From DASVSE01 sp036399715 (GTDB lineage: Bacteria > Bacteroidota > Rhodothermia > Rhodothermales > Rubricoccaceae), in the NCBI GenBank assembly GCA_036399715.1, contig DASWMO010000229.1, positions 1 to 9,534 of the forward strand: a DNA stretch of 9,534 nt. The letters run 5' to 3'. The notes below the pieces were generated by a model. It did not search any database and had not been told where the DNA came from. It saw only the letters and a program-made list of their open reading frames with translations. Positions 1 through 6,673 of this stretch are shown piece after piece. Position numbers and translations under genes: made by a program. How positions within the stretch are numbered: position 1 is the stretch's first letter; each line of letters opens with the position of its first letter.

Positions 1-45
1 CGCGAGGACCGGCCGGCGGACGGAGAGGCTGGAGAGCGAGGCCAT
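1..45 (-). CDS. RND efflux permease, N-terminal 15 codons (runs off left edge)
   Basis: The minus strand reads ATG at 45-43 and stays open to the window edge, giving MASLSSLSVRRPVLA. This matches the usual N-terminus of AcrB/MexB/CusA-type inner-membrane RND pumps: a short cytoplasmic amphipathic helix with a Ser-rich stretch and the RRPVLA signature just before transmembrane helix 1. The start lies 2 nt after the TAG stop (50-48) of the adaptor gene, the normal adaptor-permease operon order, so co-transcription and probably coupled translation are expected. The pump would use the proton gradient to move substrates through the adaptor to an outer-membrane channel. The substrate cannot be judged from 15 residues. 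The family call rests on the motif plus the operon position. There is no visible ribosome binding site. Confidence 0.8.
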   Translation of the reverse strand, partial: MASLSSLSVRRPVLA

Positions 46-47
46 GG

Positions 48-1262
48 CTACGGGCGAGGGGCCGGTGGAGTGGAACGCCCGGGCGTGGGGCCCGACGCGC
101 CGCCCGATGCGCTGCCGCCCGACGCGCCGACCGGTGAAGCGCCTGAGGTTGGGCGGGCCACGAGCGTCGCCCGGACGGCTCCGCCCGGCCGCACGACGTC
201 CACGCCCGACGTCAGCACGGTGTCGCCCGGCGCGACGCCACCCGTGATCTGGACGCGGTCGCCGGCGCGGATGCCGAGCACGACCGCGCGGCGCTCCGCC
301 TTCCCACGGACGACGACGAACACGGCCGCCGAGTCGATGCCCGGAACGACGGCCGATGCGGGCACGACGACGGCGTCGTCCGCGCGGGCGGTGACGAGTT
401 CGACCTGCGCGAACGCGCCGGGCACGAGCCCACCCGGGTTGGGCGTCCGCGCGCGGGCCGTGAACGCACGCGTCGTCTGGCTCACGCCCGGCTCGACGGC
501 ATACACGACCGCTCGGAACGTCCGCTCCTGCCCCGGGACCGTAAACACCACGACATCGCCCGGGCCGACGCGGCCGACGTAGGCCTCGGGGACCGTGAAC
601 TCGAGCTTGAGCGTGCTCGTGACGCGCAGCGTCGCGATGGGGTCGCCGGGCGCGACATAGGCGCCTTCGCTCACGCTCCGGAGGCCGATCTGACCCGCGA
701 ACGGGGCGACGACGCGCCGCCGCGCGACCTCGGCCGTGAGCTGCGACACGCCGGCCTGGAGGACCGCCGCCTCGGCCTCGGCCTGGTCGAGGGCGGCGCG
801 GCTCAGGCCGCCGATGGCGAAGAGTTGCCGCTGGCGCTGTGCCTGGATGCGGGCGAGCTCCGCCTGCGTGCGTGCGGCCGACACCTGAGCGTCGAGGACC
901 TGGGTATCCAGAACGGCGAGGGTCTGCCCGCGCCCGACGCGCGCGCCCTCGTCGAAGCCCAGCTGGGTGATGCGTCCGGCGATTTCGGCCCGAACGACGA
1001 CCTCCTCGTCTGGCAGCAGCGTGCCCGTCGTCTGGATGGCGTCCTCGAGCGTCTCGCGCTGTGCGAGTGCGACCATGACGGCGAGGGTGTCGGACCCGCC
1101 GCGGCCTCCACGGCCCCCGCCACCCGCGGCCCCTCCGCCGCCGGGCGGCCCGTCGCTGGGTGCGTCGTCGCCGCAGCCGCGGGCGGCCAGGAGCGCGACA
1201 ATGGCGAGGGCGACGACGGCGGCCCACCGGGCGGCTGCCTTCTGTTTGGGCGTGAGCGCCAC
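48..1262 (-). CDS. Efflux RND transporter periplasmic adaptor subunit (HlyD/AcrA family)
   Basis: A 404-residue membrane fusion protein that would bridge an inner-membrane RND pump and an outer-membrane channel. It starts at GTG (1262-1260). Residues 14-27 are a hydrophobic anchor ending in ARGC (Cys30). This resembles a lipobox but has Arg at -2, so lipidation is doubtful. A Gly-rich, probably disordered segment follows (about 39-56). The first lipoyl half is about residues 78-119 (VRAEIAGRI, GARVGRGQTLAVLD), an alpha-helical hairpin about 120-178 is rich in Ala and Gln, and the second lipoyl half is about 180-212 (VVAPFAGQIG, VSEGAYVAPGDPIATL). The beta-barrel and membrane-proximal domains fill about 213-370 (LVPGAFAQVEL, VVVPASAVV, AGDRVQITGGVAPGDTVLTSG). 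The last 33 residues are a Ser/Gly/Pro/Ala tail with no recognised domain. The RND permease begins 2 nt downstream. The substrate is unknown. Confidence 0.93.
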   Translation of the reverse strand: MALTPKQKAAARWAAVVALAIVALLAARGCGDDAPSDGPPGGGGAAGGGGRGGRGGSDTLAVMVALAQRETLEDAIQTTGTLLPDEEVVVRAEIAGRITQLGFDEGARVGRGQTLAVLDTQVLDAQVSAARTQAELARIQAQRQRQLFAIGGLSRAALDQAEAEAAVLQAGVSQLTAEVARRRVVAPFAGQIGLRSVSEGAYVAPGDPIATLRVTSTLKLEFTVPEAYVGRVGPGDVVVFTVPGQERTFRAVVYAVEPGVSQTTRAFTARARTPNPGGLVPGAFAQVELVTARADDAVVVPASAVVPGIDSAAVFVVVRGKAERRAVVLGIRAGDRVQITGGVAPGDTVLTSGVDVVRPGGAVRATLVARPTSGASPVGASGGSASGGASGPTPGRSTPPAPRP

Positions 1263-1394
1263 GGAGCAGGGGAGAGGGGACGCGCCGTACCGCGCCCGGA
1301 TAGCTTCTGTTCGGGTGTAACGCCACCGGGTGCTGTTTTTTTGCCCGCGCCTCGCGGCCGATGTGCATTTTGCGCGCCTCCTTCACCGCTCGCC
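1263..1394. promoter_or_regulatory. Divergent intergenic region between efflux operon and pepP
   Basis: These 132 nt must hold the promoters for both flanking genes. On the plus strand a run of seven T followed by G (1336-1343) could be a -33 TTTG element. About 25 nt further on lies the box TGCATTTTG (1364-1372), ending 22 nt before the pepP ATG. On the minus strand I see no convincing -7 box before the adaptor start. The leader of the adaptor is pyrimidine-rich (CCCTCTCCCCTGCTCC). Neither gene has a Shine-Dalgarno sequence. No operator palindrome was found. Confidence 0.5.
1336..1372 (+). promoter_or_regulatory. Putative Bacteroidota-type promoter of pepP (-33 TTTG, -7 box)
   Basis: The known Bacteroidota promoter consensus is a -33 TTTG (or TTG) and a -7 TAnnTTTG about 19-21 nt apart. 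Here TTTG ends at 1343 and a TTTG-ending box (GCATTTTG) occupies 1365-1372, so the spacing fits although the TA of the -7 box is not present. Transcription would begin about 15 nt before the ATG at 1395, leaving a very short leader with no Shine-Dalgarno sequence. The call rests on spacing and on the same arrangement before other genes in this window. Confidence 0.4.
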
Positions 1395-2786
1395 ATGTTT
1401 GCTCCGTCCGTCTACGCCGCCCGCCGCGCCGCTCTCGCCCGAGCCGTCGGGTCGGGCGTCATCGTGATCCTCGGCCACGAGGACGCGCCGATGAACTACC
1501 CGGCCAACGTCTACGCCTTCCGCCAGGACGCCTCGTTCCTGTACTACGGCGGCCACGACGCGCCCGGCCTCGCGCTCGCCATCGACGCCGAGACGGGCCG
1601 GACAACGCTGTTCGGCCACGACCCGACGCTTGACGACGTCGTCTGGGAAGGCCCGCTCGCCGGGCTCGCAGACCGCGCTGCCGCCATCGGTGCCGAGGCG
1701 CACGCTGCGCACGAGGCCCTCGACGCGGCCGTCCGCGAGGCGCTCCGCGCGGGCCGGACGGTCCACACGCTGCCGCCGAACCGCGCCGAGCAGCGACTGC
1801 GCCTCGCGGATCTGCTCGGCCTGCCGCCAGCCGAGGTGCGCGCGTCCGACGTGCTGATAGACGCCGTGGTCGCGCAGCGGCTCGTCAAGACCGACGCCGA
1901 GATTGCTGAGATGGAGGCGTCGCTCGTCCTCGCGGCCGAGGTTCACGCGCTCGCGATGGCCGGTGCGCAGCCGGGCCGGACCGAGCGCGGCCTCGCCGCG
2001 GCCATCGAGGCGCACCTCGGGGGCGCCGGCTCGTACCCGAGCTACCCCGTTATCCTCACGCGCCGCGGCGAGATTCTCCACGGCCACCCGACCGGCGCCG
2101 TGCTCGAAGCGGGCGATCTCCTCCTCGTCGACGCCGGGGCGGTCTCGGTCGGGACCCGCTACGCGTCCGATCTCACGCGGACGATGCCCGTCGGCGGGAC
2201 GTTCTCGGAGCGCCAGCGGGCGCTCTACGACGTCGTCCTCGCGGCGCAGACGGCCGCCATCGAGGCGATGCGCCCCGGCGTCCCGTTCCGCGACCTCCAC
2301 ACGCTCGCCGCGCGCACGATCACGACGGGCCTCGCGGACCTCGGGCTCATGCGCGGTGACCCGGACGAAGCCGTCGCGGCCGGCGCGCACGCGCTCTTTT
2401 TCCCGCACGGCCTCGGCCACGCCCTCGGCCTCGACGTGCACGACATGGAGGGCCTCGGCGAGGACCGCGTCGGCTACGGCGACGGGTTTTCACGCTCCGA
2501 GCAGTTCGGGACGCGCTACCTCCGCTTTGCGCGCCCGCTCGCCGAGGGCTACGTGATGACCGTCGAGCCCGGCGTCTACTTTGTCGGGCCGCTCCTCGAC
2601 GCGTGGGCCGCCGAGGGCCGCCACGCAGCCTTTATCGACTACGCCGAGGCCGACGCGTGGCGCGGCACGGGCGGCATCCGCATCGAGGACAACGTGCTCG
2701 TGACGCCCGCCGGCCACCGTGTGCTCGGCCCGCCCGTCCCCCGAACGGCCGATGCCGTCGAGGCCGCCGTTCGCGCCGGGGCATAG
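1395..2786 (+). CDS. pepP: Xaa-Pro aminopeptidase (aminopeptidase P, peptidase family M24B)
   Basis: A 463-residue cytoplasmic dinuclear-metal peptidase that should remove an N-terminal residue from peptides with Pro in second position. ATG 1395 is chosen because the AMP_N domain begins at once (MFAPSVYAARR, then NYPANVYAFRQDASFLYYGG); the open frame continues upstream but only into sequence antisense to the adaptor gene. AMP_N covers about residues 5-135 and the M24 pita-bread domain about 175-450. The five metal ligands are visible: D246 (VDAGA), D259 (ASDLTRT), H342 (HGLGHALG), E391 (TVEPGVY) and E431 (GIRIEDN). The accessory histidines match PepP: H229 (ILHGHP), H338 and H349 (DVHD). The first two Asp ligands are 13 residues apart, against 11 in E. 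coli PepP, so the turn between them holds two extra residues. E. coli PepP has 441 residues. The gene appears monocistronic. Confidence 0.95.
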   Translation: MFAPSVYAARRAALARAVGSGVIVILGHEDAPMNYPANVYAFRQDASFLYYGGHDAPGLALAIDAETGRTTLFGHDPTLDDVVWEGPLAGLADRAAAIGAEAHAAHEALDAAVREALRAGRTVHTLPPNRAEQRLRLADLLGLPPAEVRASDVLIDAVVAQRLVKTDAEIAEMEASLVLAAEVHALAMAGAQPGRTERGLAAAIEAHLGGAGSYPSYPVILTRRGEILHGHPTGAVLEAGDLLLVDAGAVSVGTRYASDLTRTMPVGGTFSERQRALYDVVLAAQTAAIEAMRPGVPFRDLHTLAARTITTGLADLGLMRGDPDEAVAAGAHALFFPHGLGHALGLDVHDMEGLGEDRVGYGDGFSRSEQFGTRYLRFARPLAEGYVMTVEPGVYFVGPLLDAWAAEGRHAAFIDYAEADAWRGTGGIRIEDNVLVTPAGHRVLGPPVPRTADAVEAAVRAGA

Positions 2787-2828
2787 CCCCGAGGCGTCGC
2801 GCCGACCTGGGCCCGGCCGGGCGTACGA

Positions 2829-2853
2829 GCGGGCTCCTGTCCGTCCAGCCCGC
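2829..2853 (+). terminator. Possible hairpin terminator after pepP (no T-tract)
   Basis: GCGGGCT at 2829-2835 pairs with AGCCCGC at 2847-2853, a 7-bp GC-rich stem with an 11-nt loop. It lies 43 nt after the pepP stop. A T-run is absent, and chance stems are common at this base composition, so the terminator role is only a possibility. Confidence 0.25.
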
Positions 2854-2877
2854 CCGGCGGGGACGCGCCAAACGGCG

Positions 2878-2885
2878 TACCATTC
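2878..2885 (+). promoter_or_regulatory. Putative -7 box of the secreted protein gene
   Basis: TACCATTC stands out in a GC-rich intergenic region and ends 22 nt before ATG 2908. It keeps the TA and two of the T positions of TAnnTTTG. The distance to the start codon matches the boxes before three other genes in this window. Confidence 0.35.
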
Positions 2886-2907
2886 GGCTTCTTCCGCCGC
2901 CCGCCCG

Positions 2908-4350
2908 ATGTCCACGATCCCGTTTGCGCGGCGCCTCGCCGTCCTGCTCGCGCTCCTCGCCGCCGCGGCGCCGGCCGGCGCGCAGGCGTTCGCCGTCGTC
3001 TCGTCGCAGCCGGCCGACCACGCCGTCTCGGTCCCGCTCCAGACGACGCTCGCGCTGACGTTCTCAGCCCCCGTCGCCACGGCGAGCGTCCCGACGCTGG
3101 CCGTCTTCCCGACGGCCGCCGCGACGCTCGGCGCGCCCGCCCGCAGCGCCGACGGCCGGACCGTCTCGTTCCCGCTCGCGCTTCAGGCGGACACGCGCTA
3201 CGTCGTCCTCGTCGTCGGGGCCGAGGCGGCGGACGGTCGGGGCCTCGCCGTCCCGTTCGCCCTCAACCTCACGACGGGCGCCACGAACGGGCCCATCACC
3301 ATCCGCGGGACCGTCACCGGCGCGGGCGGGCTGGTGCCGGACGGCGCCATCGTCGCGCTCGTCACCGGCGACGTGGCGACGGGTAACGTCCAGATTATCG
3401 CGGCCGACGTCGTCGAGGGCGCCGCGGCCGGCCTGCCGTATGCGCTCGGGCCGGTCCCGTTCTCGGTGTACACCGCCGGGGCGGTCCGCCTGCCGCTGCC
3501 GCTCGGGAGCGCAACCGCCGGCGCGGGCTACGGCCTCTACGACCCCGATGGCGACGGCACGCCGAACCCCATCTTCGGGACGACGGGAATCAACATCACG
3601 CTCGCACCGCCGCCGCCACGGACCGCCCGCGAGGACATCGACGGGACGGTCGCCGCGGCCGCGGACGCGCTCGGCGAGACGCCGCGCCTCGTCGCCGTCG
3701 AGCCGGCGGTCGTCGACGCGGGCGGCGCCGCGGCGGCGTGGTCGTACCGCTTCGATGGCGCGGACACGGGCGCCGAGACGCGCATCGTGCGCCTCGGCGC
3801 CTTCACGCTGCCCGCCGCGGTCGCGACGCCCACGCCCGGCGAGCCGCCGCTCCCGACGGTCTTTATCGACTCGCCGGACGTGGTCCGCATTGCCGAGCAG
3901 AACGGGGGCAGCGCCTTCCGCGCGGCACACGCCGGACAGACCGTCACGGTCACGCTCCGGAGCTTCACCCGTCCGTCCGGCGAGGCGTTCTGGCGGGCCG
4001 AGTACCGCGCCTCGGGCGGGGACGCGTTCGACTTCGAGACGCTGTTCATCGTCCTCGCGGCCGGCGAGCCCGCCCCGGGAGCGGCGCCGGTCCGCCTCGC
4101 GCTCCGCTCGGCCAACCCGGCCCGCGGCGCCGTCGCCGTCTCGCTGAGCGTGGACGCGCCCGGCCCTGTCCGCGTCTCGGTCCTCGATGCGCGCGGCCGG
4201 CTCGTCGCCCGCCTGCTCGACGGTCCGCTCGCGGCCGGCGAGGCGGCGCTGCGCTGGGAGCCCGCAGCTGGCCTCGCCGCGGGCCTGTACCGCGTCGTGG
4301 CCGAGGCGGGCGGCCGGACGGCGTCGGTTGCCGTGACGCGTGTACGCTGA
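2908..4350 (+). CDS. Secreted SbsA/Big_5 Ig-like domain protein with T9SS type A sorting domain
   Basis: A 480-residue exported protein. ATG 2908 is chosen because it begins a textbook Sec signal peptide: RR at 8-9, hydrophobic core 10-21, and AGA-Q cleavage after residue 25. Residues about 28-123 look like an SbsA/Big_5 Ig-like domain (SQPADHAVSVPLQ, LALTFSAPV, LQADTRYVVLV). A beta-rich middle region follows, with IRGTVTG at about 132 and DPDGDGTPN at 212-220, a DxDxDG loop of the calcium-binding type. The stretch of about 235-390 is not recognised. The last 88 residues (393-480) match the type IX secretion C-terminal sorting domain: SANPARG, VSVLDARGRLVA, LAAGLYRVV. Known biology of such domains is export through the outer membrane by T9SS, cleavage, and often surface anchoring. 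The protein is therefore probably cell-surface or secreted. The ligand or partner is unknown, and no catalytic motif was seen. Confidence 0.85.
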   Translation: MSTIPFARRLAVLLALLAAAAPAGAQAFAVVSSQPADHAVSVPLQTTLALTFSAPVATASVPTLAVFPTAAATLGAPARSADGRTVSFPLALQADTRYVVLVVGAEAADGRGLAVPFALNLTTGATNGPITIRGTVTGAGGLVPDGAIVALVTGDVATGNVQIIAADVVEGAAAGLPYALGPVPFSVYTAGAVRLPLPLGSATAGAGYGLYDPDGDGTPNPIFGTTGINITLAPPPPRTAREDIDGTVAAAADALGETPRLVAVEPAVVDAGGAAAAWSYRFDGADTGAETRIVRLGAFTLPAAVATPTPGEPPLPTVFIDSPDVVRIAEQNGGSAFRAAHAGQTVTVTLRSFTRPSGEAFWRAEYRASGGDAFDFETLFIVLAAGEPAPGAAPVRLALRSANPARGAVAVSLSVDAPGPVRVSVLDARGRLVARLLDGPLAAGEAALRWEPAAGLAAGLYRVVAEAGGRTASVAVTRVR

Positions 4351-4361
4351 GCCCTGCCGTC

Positions 4362-4380
4362 GCCGCCCCTCGCCGGCGGC
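4362..4380 (+). terminator. Possible hairpin terminator after the secreted protein gene
   Basis: GCCGCC (4362-4367) pairs with GGCGGC (4375-4380), a 6-bp all-GC stem with a 7-nt loop, 11 nt after the TGA at 4348-4350. It is followed by CTCTAGATTC rather than a clean T-run. That AT-richer patch is also the likely -7 box of the next gene. Terminator function is plausible but unproven. Confidence 0.3.
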
Positions 4381-4383
4381 CTC

Positions 4384-4390
4384 TAGATTC
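4384..4390 (+). promoter_or_regulatory. Putative -7 box of the CYTH/CHAD gene
   Basis: TAGATTC ends 20 nt before ATG 4411 and is the only AT-rich patch in the 60-nt gap. It resembles TAnnTTTG weakly, but sits at the same distance from its start codon as the boxes before other genes here. No -33 TTG is evident. Confidence 0.3.
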
Positions 4391-4410
4391 CCGCGTCCGA
4401 CGCCCTCCGC

Positions 4411-6657
4411 ATGCAGTCTTCGACCTACGTCTCGCGCCGTCCCGGCCCGTTCGCGGACCTGCTCGCGGTCACCGACCTCGGCGGGTTCCGGATGAGCCCG
4501 CTCGCGCCGCTCCGCGTCCGCGACCAGTACTGGGACACGGCCGACGGCGAGCTGCTCCGGTCCGGCCTGTCGCTACGCGTCCGCGAGACGGCGGGCAGCC
4601 GGACGGCCGCGCTGCGCCCGCTCGCGCCCGAGGCGGACCTGCAGCGCGTCGCCGACGCCGTGCTCCCGCCCGACGCGCCGAGCGTGCGCGCCGGGGCGCC
4701 CGTGCTGTCGCTCCCGCCCGGCCCGCTCGCCGACGCGCTCGCCGAGCGGCTCGGCTCGGACCCGCTGCGGCCGCTGCTCGCGCTGCGGCAGTACCGCACG
4801 CCGCGCATCGCGTACGACGGCGCCCGCCCCGCGCTCCTCGTCTCGCTCGACGTCGTCGTGTACGAGGTCCCGGGCGCGCAGGTCGTCTCGAACGAGGTCG
4901 AGGTCGAGGTCACGGCCCAGGGGCGCGATGCCGACGTCGAGCGGGTCGACGCCGCGCTGCGCGGGTACGACCTCGAGCGCGAGCCGCGGACCAAGCTCGA
5001 GCGCGGCCTGCTGCGCCTCTCCCGCGACCTCTCCGAGCCCCTGCTGCTGCTGCCCGACGAGCGGGCGACGGTCGAGCGCATCGCCGAGCGCGGCGACGCG
5101 CTCCTTCGACGCCGCGCGCGCGTGCTGCTGCTCGATGCGCGCGGCTACCGCGCCGACACTGTCGCGGCGCAGACGGGCCTGAGTGCCGCCCGCGTGCGCC
5201 ACTGGAAGGAGCAGTTTCTCGCGCGCCGCCTCGGCGTCTTCGAGCCCGACGCCGAGCCCTCGCGGGCCTACCGGGTGAGCGAACTCGTCGAGGCGCTCCC
5301 CGCCGAGCCAGCCTCAACCGACGCGGTTCCCGACGGTCCGCCTCGCGCTGCTGAGGCCGTCTCTGCCGCGGCGGCGCCGTCTGGCCCGTCTCACTCCGAG
5401 CCTGCCCACGCTCCCGCCTCGCCGCCGGATGTGCCAGCCGAGCCGCACGTCGGCCCCGCGTCCCCCGCGGACCCGGCCGAGGAGGCGGTGACGGCCGAGA
5501 TTCCCACGGGCGACGGCGCACTCGACGCGTCGGCGGGCGACCTCGACGGCCTCCTCGACCAGTTCACGCCGACCCAGACGGCCACGCCGTTCCTCGATTC
5601 CGACGACGCCTTCGACGAGGAAGCCGGCGGCTGGGACGACGAATCCGATGAAGAGGACGACGCGGCCAACCCCGAGCCCAGCGCAGCCCTAGAGGTCGTA
5701 ATGCCGTCCGAGGCGCAGAATTCGAATCCTTCCTCCGCCGAGGCCCGCTCCCCCGAGGCGCCGCTTCGCGCGCCAGACCTCCGCGCCGACACGCCCCTCG
5801 TCGACGCCGCCTTCGCCGCGCTCGTTTACCACGTCGCCCGCTTCGAGCGCGCCGCGAGCCGCCTCGCTGGCGACCTCTCCCAGGACGGCTCGGCCCCGGA
5901 TGGCGCCGGCGACGCGCGGCGCGTGCTGCTCGCCGCCCACCGCGTCCGCCTCGCCGCGGACGCCTTCCGGCCGTACGTCCCGGCGATGGCGGCCGGCCGC
6001 CTCGTCGCCGCGCTCCGCCCGCTCGTCGCGGCCCTCGACGACGCCCTCGACCAGGACCGCGCCGCCGCCGCACCCGGCGCCGACGCTGCCCGGCATACCG
6101 AGGCCCGGGACCGGGCGCTCGCCCGCGCGCGCGACCTCCTTCGTGGCGGGCGCCACCGTGCGTGGGGGCCGCGCGCGCGCCGCTTGCTGGACCGACTCGG
6201 CGCACAGCACGACGCCGGCCTGCTGATCGGCGACGACTTTCCGGCGCCACCGGACGACCTCGTCGGGGAGCCGGGCGACGTTCCGGCGCCGTCGCGCCTG
6301 CGCCATGCGGCCGCCTCGATGCTGTGGGCGCGTTACGAGGCCGTCCGAGCGTTCGAGGACGACGTGGCGCGCGGCAGCGCGCCGAGCGCCGAGACGGTGT
6401 ACCACCTCGCGCTCGCCGTCTCGGGCCTCCACTTCGTGCTCGGTCTGGTCGCCTTCGCGCCGTCGGCACCCGTGCGGACCCTCGCCGCGCGCCTCGACGC
6501 CGCCGAGGCACGCCTCGCGGCCTACCGGACGGCCCGTCGCACTGCCGACCTCGTCGGGACCGCCATCCCTGCGTCGGCCGATGTCGCCGACGTCCGGGAC
6601 GACCTCGTCTCGGCCGACTTCCGCCACGCCCTCGCCGACGTCGCTGCGCGCGTCTAG
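4411..6657 (+). CDS. CYTH - helix-turn-helix - CHAD fusion protein with degenerate active-site residues
   Basis: A 748-residue protein in four parts. (1) CYTH-like, about 1-205: DQYWDTADGELL at 38-49, LSLRVRE (R56, R58, E59), EVEVEV at 162-167 and TKLERGLLRL (K195). The hallmark N-terminal ExExK is missing; the protein opens MQSSTYVSRR. (2) Helix-turn-helix, about 216-278, of the type found in IS630-family transposases: LLRRRARVLLL, TVAAQTGLSAARVRHWKEQF. (3) A Pro/Ala/Glu/Asp-rich linker, about 285-455, probably disordered. (4) CHAD-like all-helical domain, about 461-735. The two CHAD repeats, normally HxxRVxxRRLR and HxxRIxxKRLRY, read RRVLLAAHRVR (503-513) and YHLALAVSGLHF (664-675), so most basic polyphosphate-binding positions are lost. 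CYTH domains act on triphosphates and CHAD domains bind polyphosphate. This protein may be a non-catalytic regulator or scaffold; DNA binding is an inference from the HTH. Confidence 0.85.
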   Translation: MQSSTYVSRRPGPFADLLAVTDLGGFRMSPLAPLRVRDQYWDTADGELLRSGLSLRVRETAGSRTAALRPLAPEADLQRVADAVLPPDAPSVRAGAPVLSLPPGPLADALAERLGSDPLRPLLALRQYRTPRIAYDGARPALLVSLDVVVYEVPGAQVVSNEVEVEVTAQGRDADVERVDAALRGYDLEREPRTKLERGLLRLSRDLSEPLLLLPDERATVERIAERGDALLRRRARVLLLDARGYRADTVAAQTGLSAARVRHWKEQFLARRLGVFEPDAEPSRAYRVSELVEALPAEPASTDAVPDGPPRAAEAVSAAAAPSGPSHSEPAHAPASPPDVPAEPHVGPASPADPAEEAVTAEIPTGDGALDASAGDLDGLLDQFTPTQTATPFLDSDDAFDEEAGGWDDESDEEDDAANPEPSAALEVVMPSEAQNSNPSSAEARSPEAPLRAPDLRADTPLVDAAFAALVYHVARFERAASRLAGDLSQDGSAPDGAGDARRVLLAAHRVRLAADAFRPYVPAMAAGRLVAALRPLVAALDDALDQDRAAAAPGADAARHTEARDRALARARDLLRGGRHRAWGPRARRLLDRLGAQHDAGLLIGDDFPAPPDDLVGEPGDVPAPSRLRHAAASMLWARYEAVRAFEDDVARGSAPSAETVYHLALAVSGLHFVLGLVAFAPSAPVRTLAARLDAAEARLAAYRTARRTADLVGTAIPASADVADVRDDLVSADFRHALADVAARV

Positions 6658-6673
6658 ACATCTTGTCAGGACC

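Larger units (their letters stand above)
2787..2907. promoter_or_regulatory. Intergenic region between pepP and the secreted protein gene
   Basis: These 121 nt separate two co-directional genes. They contain a perfect 12-bp GC palindrome, GCCCGGCCGGGC, at 2811-2822, and a 7-bp inverted repeat GCGGGCT/AGCCCGC at 2829-2835 and 2847-2853 with an 11-nt loop. No T-tract follows, so a classical intrinsic terminator is not supported. A -7-like box TACCATTC (2878-2885) ends 22 nt before the next ATG. No upstream TTG is visible at the expected -33 distance. Confidence 0.35.

Noticed and set aside
825..1394. Upstream extension of the pepP reading frame to an ATG at 825 (653 residues)
   Set aside because: The extra 190 residues are antisense to the well-supported adaptor gene and resemble no domain. 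AMP_N begins right after ATG 1395.
1383..2441. Long open frame of 352 codons on the minus strand opposite pepP
   Set aside because: At this GC content stop codons are rare and long antisense frames are expected. The product is Arg/Glu/Gly-rich with no domain, while the plus strand has full M24 motifs. The same applies to antisense frames at 3064-3930, 5564-6661 and 7253-8749.
2811..2822. GCCCGGCCGGGC palindrome as an operator
   Set aside because: GC-only palindromes of this size are common by chance at this composition. It is far from the likely -7 box and has no second copy in the window.
2719..2907. Earlier ATG at 2719 for the secreted protein
   Set aside because: It would overlap pepP and bury the signal peptide 63 residues inside. 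ATG 2908 gives a clean Sec signal.
5050..5250. IS630-type transposase fragment
   Set aside because: The HTH is in frame between two other domains, with the same base composition as its surroundings. There is no DDE catalytic region, inverted repeat or target duplication nearby.
3738..5354. 538-codon plus-strand frame overlapping two genes
   Set aside because: It gives a low-complexity Arg/Ala/Pro product in an alternate frame of the secreted protein and CYTH/CHAD genes.
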